The translations under genes and the position numbers were made by a program. This document shows, in pieces, positions 25,861-39,205 of a DNA stretch of 64,000 nt. Numbering within the stretch: the first letter of the stretch is position 1; every line of letters starts with the position of its first letter. Source of the stretch: Lepisosteus oculatus (Eukaryota > Chordata > Actinopteri > Semionotiformes > Lepisosteidae); contig NC_090712.1 in assembly GCF_040954835.1 (NCBI RefSeq), forward strand, positions 2,985,284 to 3,049,283. The letters are read 5' to 3'. The notes beneath the pieces were generated by a model. That model did no database searches. It was not told where the DNA came from and saw only the letters and a list, made by a program, of their open reading frames with translations.

Positions 25861-28800
25861 TCATTCATTTTTTAATTGTGTCCTGTATAGTGTCATTGCC
25901 TAAGGTATTGACTTGAGCCTTGAAGTTTTTTATTTATTTAAAATCCCTTCTATGGACTCGAGCACGGGGTAAACATTTACTTAACAAAATCATCCAGATT
26001 ATCTGTGCGCTCTGGTGCGTTCATTACTCACATAGTAAACATATACACTTCTCCACCCTTGGGCTATTAAAGGTGGTACAATCCCCAGTCATAAACAAAG
26101 ATATGCTTGTAACACTTATATTAGCAGTGCATTATCTTAGAACATGTTTTAAACCATTGGTACAGTACAGGGTATCGCACTGTGTTTACATTTGAAGAGA
26201 TGGAACCTGCACAGCATTTATTTCCACTGAGATTTCAGTCCACCGGAATGGCTCGGCTCACGCAGAACGTGGGCAACATCTTCTGTTGATATGTTGGTAA
26301 CGCTTAATTTAAATACACGTCAGGACAACACAAACCAAACTCACGGGTTTTAAGACGCCAGATATTCGGACCAAAAGAAATTTGACAAAAAATAGGCGCA
26401 TACTCGCCCCATCCAGCTATTTCTTGATAGATAGGAACCAGCGCCAACAATAGGGTTGGGTACCTTGTTCCATACTCCCACAACCCTTTGTGTAAAAACC
26501 TTTCTACCGGTGAAAACTAGGTGTGTCTTGTCATAGTTTATTCTAATGAAGTCCATTGGCTAGACATTATCCACGCTTATGAGATTTGTTTTAATGAAAA
26601 TTAAGATTAAACATAAAAAATAAGTGATTTTAAGTTTGTCCGTTAAGAGCCCAGGGAAATGTGGCTTATCGCTCTTCTCTGGATTGATTCCAGAGCAACA
26701 GTATAATTTAACAATATAAATTGTAACGTGGTGATCAATATTGTATTCAATACACTAAATGAAGTATTTTTAGTACGTTGTACAATTTCAACATACCATG
26801 ATTTAAGTTCTACATCCTGCACTTTTATAGGTCAGAAAGGTAATGTCCATATCAGAGCGACAGCGGCTCATCGAGATACAACAGCTCATTCTCGGTGAAT
26901 TATTTATCCTGCCTGTTCATCGCTTCCTCACATTGTTGAGGATGTGCAAATACAAAAACCTTAATACTCAGTTCATAAATAGCTTATGATGTTTAGTTAC
27001 ACTATATTGTATTTTAAAAAGTTCATCAAGCATCGTTTCCTTAATGGATGTCGTACTTTTTAAAATGATTTATATTTCAGTCGCGTTTCCTTATTAACTA
27101 TAGTTTTATACTACTTGGGGTTGTTATATGCTATTTCTAACATCAGACGTTTAAGTGATGAATCTCAAAATATCTTAAATATACTGATATCTTCATCTTA
27201 TTGCTGTTTATAAATGCTTATTCGATTTCATATTGTACTCTAATGCAGGTAATCGACTTTCTTATTCCGATTATGTAATTTATTTTATCAATATACAGTA
27301 CGCTTACCACTGTTTTGTATCTCATCTCTCAAAGAGTACATTACTAACTAAACTTGGAAAATAGCTATTCCAAAATGAATCGATTCAATAAACTCACAAT
27401 ATTAGCATCTAGAAAAGTTGTTTGAAATGTTCAATACTTCAGATTAACTTAATAAGTTCACGTAACTCTCTTATGTCTTTAATGATAACTTTACGCTTGG
27501 TCAAAGAATTAAAAGACCAGTAAACTTCTTTATATTATAAAACTAGCGTGTAGCCCCCGGTACATGTACAGTAAACTAGTAATTCCTTTAATAACCTCTG
27601 AAAGACAATTACATAGTCAAACATACTGTAGGTATAACCTGAAAATAAATCAATTTATAACATCCTAATTAACAATGAAAAAAAAGCAATCCGATTGTTT
27701 ATACTTCGCCTTGTCTGTAATTCTTTGTCCTTAAATAAAGTTCTAGTAAGGAAATGCATAGCCCATAATTGTCTCTATAATAGACTGCCTTCGACAATAC
27801 ACAATTTCGTTAATTTGGGCTCTGAATTGTAAATCTTGTTTTTAGTAGTTCCAATATTTGAATATTTTGGAATAAAGACATTCCCTTATCGGAGCCTGTG
27901 CAACGCTTTGACACTATTAACTGATTCACAGAGATAACAGAAGTCGAATGAAAATACCGGCCAAGCTTAATAAATAAACATTTTTTATTTAATCAAGCAG
28001 ATAAACATTAAATATACTCCCAAGAGCTTTCTGAAAAGCAAAATAATACCTGATCCTAAAATATTTAACTTTTTCCTTAAACGCAACAACGAACTTTCTT
28101 ATCGCATTCCCTTATTACTAAAGGGAGAACAAGGGAGAAATATAATCTCCCCTATATTCTTTCAGTACTGTAACTTCATATTTCAAGAGTCCTGCGTTGT
28201 GATTTCCCAAGACAGTAGAGACCTACTATACGTAAACCCAAAGAAAAATGAAGTTATTTCCGCTGAAAAGGTCAAACTGCCTACAGGATATACTACACGT
28301 TTGTATAAATCTTTTTTTTCTTCAAATCTCTGGCAGTAGCGTTCATGTTTTGGGTTAGATTTTCTTATAATAATCGAAAGATTTTGAGACTTATGTGGTT
28401 CAAGTCAAATTAACAACAGAATTAACTTTAATCACAACTGAAATGACGACACTGCGTTATGGATGTTTGAGATTCGTTGTGTAGTTGTGTGATACTTGGT
28501 TTCCCATCCTGAAGGTAGGATGTATCTCGGTGCCCTTAGATCATTCACAGGTGATTGAGCAGAGCACTGAATTTTCATACAAGAATGATCTAGTTATAAT
28601 GTGGTCCACTTTAAAATTACAATTAAAATAGTTTTGATACAATAACATATTATTTATATAAAAATATTATATACAAAGTTTAAACGCAGTACTAAAACTC
28701 CCAACAACTGCAAATGTTGACAAAACACCACCATTCTGACAGTATACAGAAGTGTTTTTTTTCCAATGGATTGTTTACACTGATTCATTTTAAATCCCTT

Positions 28801-30164
28801 TGCGTTGAGTTGGATTTTTACCTCTCTTTCATATTCGTTTTCTTCACGAACTTGGCTCTCTATTGACACATACAGTACCTAATTAGAAATAATCGAAAAA
28901 AGTATGCTTGCATACTGCAAATAAGAGTTTATTACGCATAATAATCGATTGATTTGCCAAGATCCTTGGTTCTAGAGTTCCACAAGAAAATACCCCTTTC
29001 TGAGCGCAAATGTAATCGTGAACATTTGGAAATACTAAGGGACAGGTTGGAAATCAGGGCTAAAATGAGCACAGCTGCTCTGAAATAGTTTTGGATTTTT
29101 CTGAATTTCATGCCAAGGTAAGAAGGGGTGCATATTTGTCTCTAGAACCCCCCCAAAAAGTTGAAAACTGTCGTCCGTGTGCTATGCTATGCATTTATGA
29201 TTAAGGTTATTTAAATTGGTCGGCGCGAAATCACGGAAATCGTTTGAGATGCCAGATACAGTGGGCATACAGAAATGGCCATAACGCCTGCACGCTGTTT
29301 TGTCGGTTATCCTTGACGACGTAATATAGAATCAATATAGGACTGCTAATCAAGACTATTTCTAATCAATAGTATTGATCAGATCAATATGTGAAAATAT
29401 CCCTGAAACATTCTAACCAAATCCTGTAGGGATCCTCTAAAATGAATCCAATCTTCACAAATGGGTGTTCCGGGGGTTTCTTAAGGATCTTGAGTGAGTG
29501 TAAAATGTTCATAAATAAATCAGTGAGGTTTTAGAATATGGTTTTAAACTTAGTGAGTGATTTGTAACTCAGCAGAACCAAAAGCATTTCACCACCTTTT
29601 CCCTACCTTGAATAATGTTTCCTTCAAAGCTGATGAGCATACATACACAGCCGATGAAAAATCAGTTAAAAAAACAAAGCTTTGTTCTTTAGAACCCAGA
29701 CCCACTAGATTACTCATTGTGGTCCATGCCTGTATTTTGCTTTGTTGAATTAGCATTTGCATTCATTAAACACACAGAATTAAGAACAATAATTCAGCGT
29801 CTTGCTGAAGTTGATCTTACTATAAACCCTACACAAGCACTAGTGGCCAGAACGTCAGTCATCGGGGAGTGAAGGTGCGAGCAGACTCGCACGTGAAAGC
29901 TTGGGGAGATCATCAGCGGCCACTGACGTGCATCTTAAAGGGTTTCACAAATCTCTGACAATTAAAATGAACTACTGGAGGGTGTAATCCCCTCTTCACA
30001 GTATGTTGGTGAAGGTACAGTATCCTTTAGGTACGTTATATTTCCAGTTATTTCAGGAAGGCAGAAAGTCTTTTCATCTGCTTCTGAAATGCAACAGCCA
30101 CTGAGCTGGTGTTGAGCCACCATCTTCCCACCAGCAGGAACCTAGCCAGTTCATATACAGTAAA
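25861..30164. other. Intergenic between foxg and acyp2, no gene seen
   Basis: Mostly AT-rich DNA without exon-like features. It contains one repeat copy (26340-26720, separate entry). As the upstream flank of a developmental transcription factor it may contain enhancers, but none is demonstrable here. Confidence 0.5.
26340..26720. repeat. Interspersed repeat with second copy near 60.8 kb
   Basis: The block around CCATACTCCCACAACCCTTTG, followed by AAAAACCTTTCTACC, recurs with substitutions at 60850-60900 (CCATACTGCCACAACCCTTTG, then AAAAATGCCTCCTATTC). It ends with a 'CTCTTCTCTGGATTGATTCCAGAGCA' type segment. This matches a repeat I recognise as common in fish genomes, though I cannot name the class. 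It carries no intact coding sequence. Confidence 0.5.
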
Positions 30165-30690
30165 GTCACAAAGCGTTTTTCAGGACCCTATGCAGACGAC
30201 AGAATCCGGAGGGGAGTGAGACAAACAAGGGGAAAAAGACTGGGATCAGGGCTGGGAGAACAGGGGGGCGTGTCCAAGGTGCGCCGGTGCTCAGGGGGCG
30301 TGGCCCATGCAAACAAGTCCGAAGGGAGTCCGTGAGAATATCCTGAGTAAGCCAATGTCCAGAGCCCGGTGATCCGTCCTGACAGACAAGACAAGAGTTA
30401 AAAGCCGGAGCGGGAACCGGGGAAGGGTCTGGGGAATAAAAGGGGGAATGGGGCCAGGCGCTCCCAGGCCCGGACCCAGATGGTCAGGACGCCGTTGTGA
30501 AACCGATGCCATTGAGCCCCTCCTGGACTCGCTGGTAGGTGGGCTTCCAGGCGTCCGTCTTCCAAAGCTGAGCCCAGATTGGCAGGACCGTCTGGCTTTT
30601 GTAGGAAAGGGGCTGGAACCGGAGGCAGGTATAGGAAATCAGGTAAACAAGGAAGGGCTGGAGCGTCCTTAAGAGGAGGACGATTGTGAC
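30165..30690. mobile_element. GC-rich element with GTCACAA/TTGTGAC ends, copy A
   Basis: A GC-rich block of about 526 bp in AT-rich surroundings. It begins GTCACAA and ends TTGTGAC and is flanked by AAA on both sides, a possible 3-bp target duplication. It is related along much of its length to 36187-36726 in the same orientation. Shared blocks include CAGGACCCTATGCAG near the left end, a CAGGGGGCGTGGCC-type block, GGCGCTCCCAGGCCCGGACC in the middle and CCTTAAGAGGAGG at the right end. It has no transposase. The open frames over it are a consequence of high GC. It looks like a non-autonomous DNA element or an LTR-type remnant; I favour the former from the short inverted ends. Confidence 0.65.
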
Positions 30691-30699
30691 AAAAGCCTT

Positions 30700-30985
30700 T
30701 TTGGAATTCAGATGGGGCACCTGGTTTAACATCCCCTACTCTCATAAAAAGCACCAGAAGATTTTTAGTGATAACTAGTAATCCAAACCTCAATTTTTCT
30801 CATCTGAAAGACAGTACCTCCTACTTCAGTGTTCCCTCTCACAATATTGGGGTTCTCGTGCTTGAGAAGCCAAACTGTTGGTTGACTAGCACCTCTTCAG
30901 AAAGAAATCTGAGTCCCCTTCAGTTTCCCTTGCAGTTACTATCCGTGCTCAGGCCTTGCTGAAATCTAGCCAGGCTTAATCACAC
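30700..30985 (-). repeat. SINE relic of the 5S-headed type
   Basis: The order of blocks matches a common fish SINE read in reverse: a CATCCCCTACTCTCATAAA block, then a CTCATCTGAAAGACAG block, then AGCACCTCTTCAG, then a degraded 5S-rRNA-like end near 30930-30985. It is strongly diverged and lacks its 3' part, which would lie where the GTCACAA element ends. There is no coding capacity. Confidence 0.4.
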
Positions 30986-33900
30986 TGGAGGATAAGCATC
31001 TGCTGCTTTCTTCTGGGAAAGCATTCTCCAACCTGCGTCTTCTGCCCTCTGCATTCCTCCATTAAAAGTACTGTTGTCTCTTTATCAAAATGAAAACACA
31101 CTTCCATTGAGGGATAAATCAGGCAGACGGGTGCACAGCTGTGCTGTTATAGAAACCACTGTTGTTTCTAAAGAACTGAGAAGGCATAACAACTGTATCT
31201 GCATTTTATACTTTTGGCATCTTCTGGTTATTGAAACAAATTTGGAGCTAAACTGTGTATGAAACGCCTTTAAGCAATTACTTGGAATTATGACCAGTAT
31301 TCAAAGAATATACGAACAGCTCGATATGCAAGATTGTTCTATTTGGAACCATATGTCCTGTAGCTCAAATAATACTATTCATGTCAGGGTTTGTATTGTT
31401 TACAAAAAAAAGTAACACATTTGTAATTTCACTTTTGTTGTCTTTAGGTTTGACATCTGCCCGGGCTTACCAAACACAGAGTGTAAGAAATCCATCCTCT
31501 CTACAAGCAATTCTGTTTGAAAAGTGGTTTATCAAACACGGGGAAGAGCTGCTTTTCTCAAAGCTACACTCTCACTTCAATACTCTGATTCAAGATTTAA
31601 AGATGGCCAGATACACTCTAGGTGTTGCTTCTTTCTGTTCCAGAGTGGTTTAAAACAGTTCCACAAGAACTGAGAAAAGTTTCCACACTGATTAAACTCT
31701 CCATCAGTACTTTGCTCTACAGATTAAAGCAATTATAATAAAACTCCACCTGGAATAATGTTGTCAAAATGTTAAAAAAAGGACATCATTCTGGAATAAG
31801 ATTTTGCTGCAGATTATGTTATACTGTAAATCACACTTTATTTGTTTCTGCTGATCCAAATAGATGGCTCTTTGGCAGAAATACATTTCTGTCACATCCG
31901 CTGAAACCACTAAGACAGTCATCTGCATGAAACATTCATTGATTCACAGCACAACTAATAATGCAATTTATGGTTTTCATTGGGACCTCAGCCACTTTTT
32001 TGTCTGTATCTCATGCTCTGTGGCACCATATTTTCAGTTCTGTTGTGCGTCAAAAATGCGCAGGACACCAGCAGTACATGTGCCATTACAGAACAGGCAC
32101 TTACTGGCAGCAGCTCTTGGTCCAGTCATCTCCCTCTCTGTACTCTCTGTATTTAAACATTCTAAAATACTCTAAATCAGGCCATTTCTTTTCATGTTCA
32201 TGCCTTGGGCACTGTCTAATCAAGTCAACATCTGATCACCTAATATGCCTGTTTGTGTAGTAGGCTTTAACTGGTGAGCATCTGTTAGAATGTAGGAACA
32301 ACAAGTCAATTATATGCTGATCAAAGCTTTGCATGGTAATTTGATACACCTACTCTGAGCTTTTTTAAATTGATATCTCCAGGGAACTGCTGGAAAATTG
32401 CTCGTCCAATACAATTGAGAGCATTAAAACAGTAAAGTCCTGATGGAATGGTAGAAAAAACTCAACTCTACTCTACATTGTTCCACAGCACTGATACTTG
32501 TCTGCACTAATTGCTGTTCACCATGTCCTTGTGCTGACTTCACCACAGTTGCAGATCAATCGGGTTTTAGCGTAAATGCTGCCAAAACCAGTAAATTAGC
32601 CAACTATTTGTGAGGGTTAAGCCTGTGTAGTGCTGAAAGACAGAAATTCAAATCCACATTGGAAAGAGCAGAAAGACAAGACACTTGAACAAGAAAAAAC
32701 CAGGAAAGACCTAGAGAAGAACTGGAACAAGAAAGACAAATGATCTCTTTTTTATTAACTGAATTAGATTCTCAACACAGTACACTGACTAATGCTCAAG
32801 TTCTCTTTTTGTTGTTCTTGTTTCTAGTCTCACGATGCTATGTTCTTCATTATCGGTGTCTCTAAACCTTTATGACCTCAGACTTTTCTTCTCCCTGATG
32901 CCATCATCAAGACCAGGATAGGATGACACATCACGCTCAGTATCATAATTTGAGCATCACAGTTTACTGGCATCTCTTCGTAAAGAATTCTTAAGGTTTG
33001 TTTCCTGGAGGTTTTGCAGAACATTGAAAAAGGCCAGGTGTCTCTTCTAAAGCAGGAGAGGTTTGAATAATTATTTTGTGCATTGAGCTATTTTCTCACC
33101 CAAATCATCAAGATGTTTTCTGTATTATCTGTACTCAATACAGTGCTACTGCTAAAAGTATAAACACTGCCTTTATTTTTTAGTAGATCTCCTCTGAAAA
33201 GCAATCACACCAGGCTTACAATAGGAGTGCACAGGACTAGGCTAAAATTCAAGAACATCAGAGAGAACACAGATCCCAACCCAGATCTTGATGGTAGCAT
33301 TCCTTTAGGAGTCCCACGAAACCATTATCACGCAATAAACCTGGGAGTTTGACCAGTGGGTCAAAGCTTTGATTTAATATGGGTTGGAGATTTCACTTTA
33401 GGTCTTCAGAAGTCTTCCTATGTAAGAAACTGCAAAACTTGCATGAAATAATTTAAATCATTATGCTCAAATAATCAAACAAAAATGCTTATTACAACTT
33501 CAACATGAGCCTGACAGAAGCAAAATAAAGTCAAAGCATTATCGTTTTTCCGCTATGTTTATGCTCATGTGTGGGAAGTTATAATTGTGCTTAAGGGCTG
33601 TGTTTCACAACATGATTACCTAAAACAGCGACTTACATACAACAGCATCATTATAACAAGACTGCAATGCTGTTCATTCACAGTCAAACATGCCCAGCAG
33701 TGATATTTAAAATATATTCCATGATAAAACCGGCTTTGCAAAGCAAAACATAAACAGTCACCACAGACAGTTTTTTCTTTTTATCTTGTTTTTATATTTT
33801 AGACATCATCATTCTGCAGGGAAAAACAAGGCATTACATCAATAGTTTCTCATCAGAAAGTAGTATTCTGTTGTCTTTATAGTATTGAAAACAGCACTAT

Positions 33901-36186
33901 CTGTCTTTCAAGCTTTGAGACTTCAAGTTGTATGCCAACAAGCTCTGAGAAATTGGGAGTTAAATGTGACTTTAATGGTAAAAAAATGTAGTTTCAGAAT
34001 AAACAGCTGCTTCGTTAGACATTTCGGCTAATATGACAGGCGCTGTGGAGTTTATTTGTATTCTGTGATAAGGCAATTAATCTCTCAAACCCAAACTAAA
34101 CACCAGTGTCAGTACAAATCAGACTGAATTGACAATGGCTTTTGGGTCAACAGAAGAGTAAGTTATTTATAGATCAGAGGTACAGAGCCTTTAACAGGCC
34201 ACTGCCCTGCAGCCCATAGCACCGAGAGATTAGTATTTGTACTATTCAAAATGTTGTATTCATACATCTAGGAAACAATTATGAAACTAGCAAACTACAG
34301 TTTTGAAATTAACAGAAGAAAATGGCAAGTCCTAATTATGGTCAGTTAACTGAGAGGATATAATTGATTTTGGCCATTTATGCAAACCCACGTTGTCTTT
34401 AAAATAATTAGTTGGTAGGAACATTGTATTCTTTTCTGAGCAAATTCAGAAACTCAGATTGTGTTGGCTGTAAAAATGCATTCATTAGTTATGAGTAGGC
34501 TCACTTGAAATGTATTATGTGAATTCATTTTAGAAATTGGACCAGCACTAAAGAGCTGCTCAATTAGTTCTTGTTCCTTTTGTGATCAAGGACACAAGGT
34601 TTGGTTATGAGTTATGAGTGGGCATCACTCACTCCTAAAGTATAGCAACATACAGAGAAAGTGTATCTTTCACTCCATACATTCCTGAAACACTCCCCAG
34701 GTGGTAACTCTTTGTCCCCTCCAATCCATTTTCCCTGCCCACACGACTGCCCTCTTCCTCTACAACCACACAGAATCCCGGGATCCTGGCAGTAGTTAGG
34801 GGCAGGATCAACAAATTCCTATCCAAGCCTTGTACAGGCCCCTCTACAGACGCAAGTACTCCATGTACACCATGTCAAGAAAAGAGAGGGACCGCTGACA
34901 CAAGGGAAGACACCAGCATCCAAATCCATCTGTGCTGCACAGACAAATCTAGTGGTGAGTTGTTTTTCAACAACAGAAATGCAGCAGAACACTTGATAGG
35001 ATTAGGAGACCCACCACCACTGTATTTTTCTTTGTGTAAGCTTTACTGTACAGGAAGCCTTTTGAAACCCACATCACGATAACCAACCAGAGAATCCCCC
35101 AAATCTACTGTAAATATGTGATAATAAATTCTACCAGTAATCAGTCAGGGCTCGGTTCTTTGACTGCTTCAACTGCCGATTGAAGATCACAGTTTTCTAC
35201 AAATTGGCACTGGATTTAAAGAGTAATAAAGGCTTCAGAGAGAGGGAAAGAACAAACAATAACAGAGTAATGACTTCAGAGACAGACAGAGTGAAGTCTA
35301 TTCCAGAATTCCCTTGTCCGCAAGAACTGATTCTCAGAGGGTTCAGGCTTGGGGTAAATGTTCTCAAACACTTACTGTACCAACACAGTGTCTATTGCGA
35401 ACAATCTGTAGGCTCGATATGAGCACAAAAACCCTTAGTAATCACAACCAAACAAGACATAAAGTTGTACTCTTAAAAGCACTGTATGTAATGGAATGTG
35501 GTACATAAATGTAAAAAAATAAATAAAAATAAAATACAGTCATTATTATATCAAGAAGTCTTCCTATACCATGGGTGGATTCCCATAGATAGTGTTACTC
35601 AGCATACAACAGATTGTGAACTGGGATAGCCTCAGCTATTTAAAACATGCTCTGATGTGGTTTCCTTGATCACTGCTCAGACCTGACTCTGAACAAGGCC
35701 CCAGGGATCACACAAATGCAGAATGCAGAGCAGAATAGCAGTTGACATCTTTCACAGAGACTGTTAGAACACAGCGACCTAAAAACCCAGCTAACAGAAA
35801 TATCGTTTTGAAAATCTGAAGCTCAACCATGTGTAAACCAGATTAAATCGTATTATATCACCAGTCTACAATAAATTCTGATTCAGGGACAATAAGAAAA
35901 CATTTTTTTCAATAGTTGAAGAAAAACATTTTTATGGCAAATGATCAGAAATTCAGATTTAAAGAAAGACAATCAACATGTTTCCTTGGATTTTTCATGA
36001 TAAAATACCATATTTTTCTTAATTATTTCAGCTTTTGCCATATACAGTATATCCACACTTTTCTCCATCCTTGACATGGGTTTCTCTTGAATTCCTAGGA
36101 AGGTTGTTAGATCTTGTATATATTTATATATCTACACAATGCATAATGCATATATTTACATAATGCAATAAGGAACACAGTCCACC
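30986..36186. other. Intergenic, no gene seen
   Basis: Several open frames of 60-103 codons occur (for example 31381-31653 and 31864-32175), but none shows a domain, a conserved motif or supporting splice context. A short purine-rich tract near 32640-32740 and an A-rich tract at about 35510-35540 are the only low-complexity features noted. Confidence 0.5.
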
Positions 36187-36726
36187 GTCACGATGTGTAG
36201 GCCAGGACCCTATGCAGGCGGTATAATCCGGAAGGGAGTGAAACGGACACGGGGAGGAGACGGCGAGGAACCGGGCAGGTTGACGAACAGGGGGCCGTGG
36301 CGACAGCGCACTGGTGCTCAGGGGGGCGTGGCCAGGGCAAACTAGTCCAAGGGAGTCCAAAGGGAAAATCCAGGGCAAAGTCCGAGAGTCCAAAGCCGGG
36401 TGATCCATCCAGGACAGACAAGACAAGGTTTAAAAGCCGGAGCAGGATCCGGTGCAGGGACGGGGAATAAAAGCCGGTTAACAGGGCCAGGCGCTCCCAG
36501 CCCCGGACCCAGATGGTCGGGAGGCCGTGGTGAAGCCTGTGCTATCGGGTCTCTCCCAAACCCGCTGGTAGGCGGGCTTCCGGGCGTCCGTCTCCCAGTC
36601 CTGAGCCAGGAATAGTGAGAGCGCCAGCCTTAAATAAGGAGGGGCTGGATAGGAGGCAGGTGCACATAATCATCTAAAATGTGAAAGAGCCGGAGCGCCC
36701 TTAAGAGGAGGGATTACGATCGTGAC
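36187..36726. mobile_element. GC-rich element with GTCACGAT/ATCGTGAC ends, copy B
   Basis: A 540-bp element starting GTCACGAT and ending ATCGTGAC, a perfect 8-bp inverted terminus, with ACC immediately outside both ends. It is a direct-orientation relative of the 30165-30690 element, sharing the internal block order and the CGCCCTTAAGAGGAGG right end. The two copies differ by many substitutions and short indels, so the insertions or the family are old. It encodes no protein. Confidence 0.7.
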
Positions 36727-38660
36727 ACCACTCCCATCATAGTATACAGTATTTAAATACACCAGCTGACAATTATTCTAGTCATCATGAACCCTGTAGT
36801 CATGCTCCTCTATGGTGAGCTGTTGGGTGGTTTCTTTCTATGTGAATTAAGTTTGTAACAGTTCAGAAGGATTGCAAGAATCCATAATAAAGAAGCTTTG
36901 GAATAACATGTTGTTACTTCCAAACAAAACAGGAAAATCCTGTATTCTGAGCTTGCTGAGGAAGTCATAGAAAAGAGGTGGACACACAGACACTGGCACC
37001 AACGTTCTACGGATCATCGAAGGAAGATGAGCTACAGGTTAATGTTTCCTAATAAAATAAAAAACGAAACCCGCCAGAACAGGTTGCTGGCCATACCGGG
37101 AATATGCCGATGCTGTCCTCTCAGTGGGCACCATACAACCACGAGAAAACACCTTTGTTTAGTGTAGCAGACTCAAACACCTTTGCACCTGACAGCTGGG
37201 CACTGTGCAGCAGCCAGAGTTTGAGGCAGGGCATGCAAGGGGCTGTTAATTTACTCACCTTCACAGAGATACAGGACTGTGGACAAAAACCAGGTTTTGG
37301 GGGATGGGAGTGGTGCTTCATACAGTACTTTAACTGTGTTACTGACATTAATCGAGGGGTCAGGAGAAAAAAGGTTGAGGCCTGTTGACACAGACAAGAA
37401 AAAAAATGCTTAGAACTGCTGGCGTTGGGGAACTAGTACTGATGCCCAGAGGAAACACCTGATTCATAGATGTGCAAATCCAATCCTCTCCACTGTGCCC
37501 ACACAGCACGTACACAATGTAGAAGAGGAATCCTTAATACACCCGGGATAAGGATTTCATAGCAGTTGTCTTATTCAGTAATTTGGTATTACTGCCTGAA
37601 TTGGTTTAGTGAACATTTTTTCTCTCAGTTACACAGGGTGCTATGGCGGAACTATGCAGAACATGTGCTGGGCAAAAAAAAAATCTGGGACACTTTGATA
37701 GAGGGATTTAATAAAGCTTTCAATCCACATCACATCATGGTTTTCTAATAAACAAAAAGGATGAGATTAAACTCTATTTCAAAAGGAGAAATCTTTGGAA
37801 CATTATATTAATCGATGGCGTCACTAAGTCAGAAGTATCAGCTGCATTAATTGCCATCTTAATAAATATATTAAGACACATCTGCTTGCTTTAGGTTTTC
37901 TAACAGCAGCTAAAACGTTTGATTCTGTCAACAGAATGAGCCCATGTGGATATTTTCTCTAGAGATTAGCATGTGTTCTTGTACATCATTAGAAGCTTAG
38001 AGTACATCATCTACTGATCTCATGGTATTTTCCCTGTTTGACTGGAGAACTACAGAATCTTAGAATCTGATTTTTTAAAAGAAATGCTTAAACACTAATC
38101 TAAAGAGGGTGAATTTTGTGCACAAACCTTTTTTTCCTTGTGTCTTGCATTTTTAGTTCAAATGAACCTCTGTTAAAAGTGTTAGTGCTTTATATAATTC
38201 CGTAAGATTTAAAAGAATAGATGTTTTATTTTAAAAAATGGAATCCCAGATCGCTTTGGTATCCTTCAGTTTTGTGATACAACAATTTCAGAAGCAAGAA
38301 TTCCACCATTTAAAATATTTAATAAGCAAAAATGACTCAACAGATCCCAGAGGGAAACTGGGTTGGATTACATGGCCAATGACTGGCGTTTTGAACCAAA
38401 GAGAGAGACTACGCCATTATAACATCTGAGACATTCTTGTCTCTAACTAATCAATATTTTACATGCCTGCTACACAAGGCAAGAATTTACACAATACAGG
38501 GGGGTATGGAAAGAGTGAATGGTGGATCTGCATACTGCCCTATTTTAACATCAGAACCATCTTCTTAGCAATTGGTAGTTCTGCCGATGAGCTAAATTCT
38601 CAATTAATCTTGGAAAATCGTATAATTTATTTGATTGGTAGCACTCCAGTATCTTCTCAT
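36727..38660. other. Intergenic, no gene seen
   Basis: No recognisable exon, RNA gene or named repeat. Open frames are 60-94 codons and show no familiar domain. Confidence 0.5.
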
Positions 38661-39205
38661 TAAGAATTGCTTACATCTATGTAGCAATTTTCATCTCAAA
38701 GGATCCCACAGTGCTTTGCACGTTTTTATCAACCGCTTAGGAGCAGTGCCACAGGGCAAGCCACTCTGCAACAGCAGCCCCACTCCACAGCTGGGCAGGT
38801 GCAGGACTTGCCTCATAAATTAAATGAAGGGAGGGCGGCTTTAAGAAGCCAGATTGTTCACATGGAATTTTTTCCAGGCCATGGGGGTTAAACACCCCCC
38901 GTTCTTATAAAAGGTGACATGGGATCTTGAAAACACAAGAAAATAAGCACCTTTATAAACAAGATAGCCAAATCGTGATCTAGACTTTATAGGAAAAATT
39001 TACTTCGAGCTTTAACATCTCAAAAAAGCACTGCGCCTTCCTCACAACAGTGTCACCTGTCACTATTGGGAATATGGGCTTGGACATTCTGATCCAGAGG
39101 GCAGAGCGCCACCTACTGGTCTGACAACACCCTTTATGGCAGCAACCTGGTTTTCCAACCTGGAAGGTCTCTCATCCCAGGATTGACCAGGCCAGAGCCT
39201 TTTAA
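38661..39205 (-). repeat. 5S rRNA-headed SINE, minus strand
   Basis: The right end (about 39160-39200) reads GGTCTCTCATCCCAGGATTG followed by ACCAGGCCAGAGCC. This resembles the complement of the internal 5S rRNA promoter region (GGTCTCCCATCCAAGTAC then AACCAGGCCC). Leftward come the CGCCACCTACTGGTCTGACA and ACACCCCCCGTTCTTATAAA blocks typical of the SINE body. The left end, AGAATTGCTTACATCTATGT, is the complement of the usual 'TATAAATGTAAGCAATT' tail. Order and orientation fit one SINE3-like element on the minus strand, possibly interrupted by a short unrelated segment around 38960-39060. Confidence 0.6.

Noticed and set aside
30188..30793. Pro-rich frames up to 131 codons
   Set aside because: They overlie a GC-rich repeat, and similar frames occur over its second copy at 36.2 kb.
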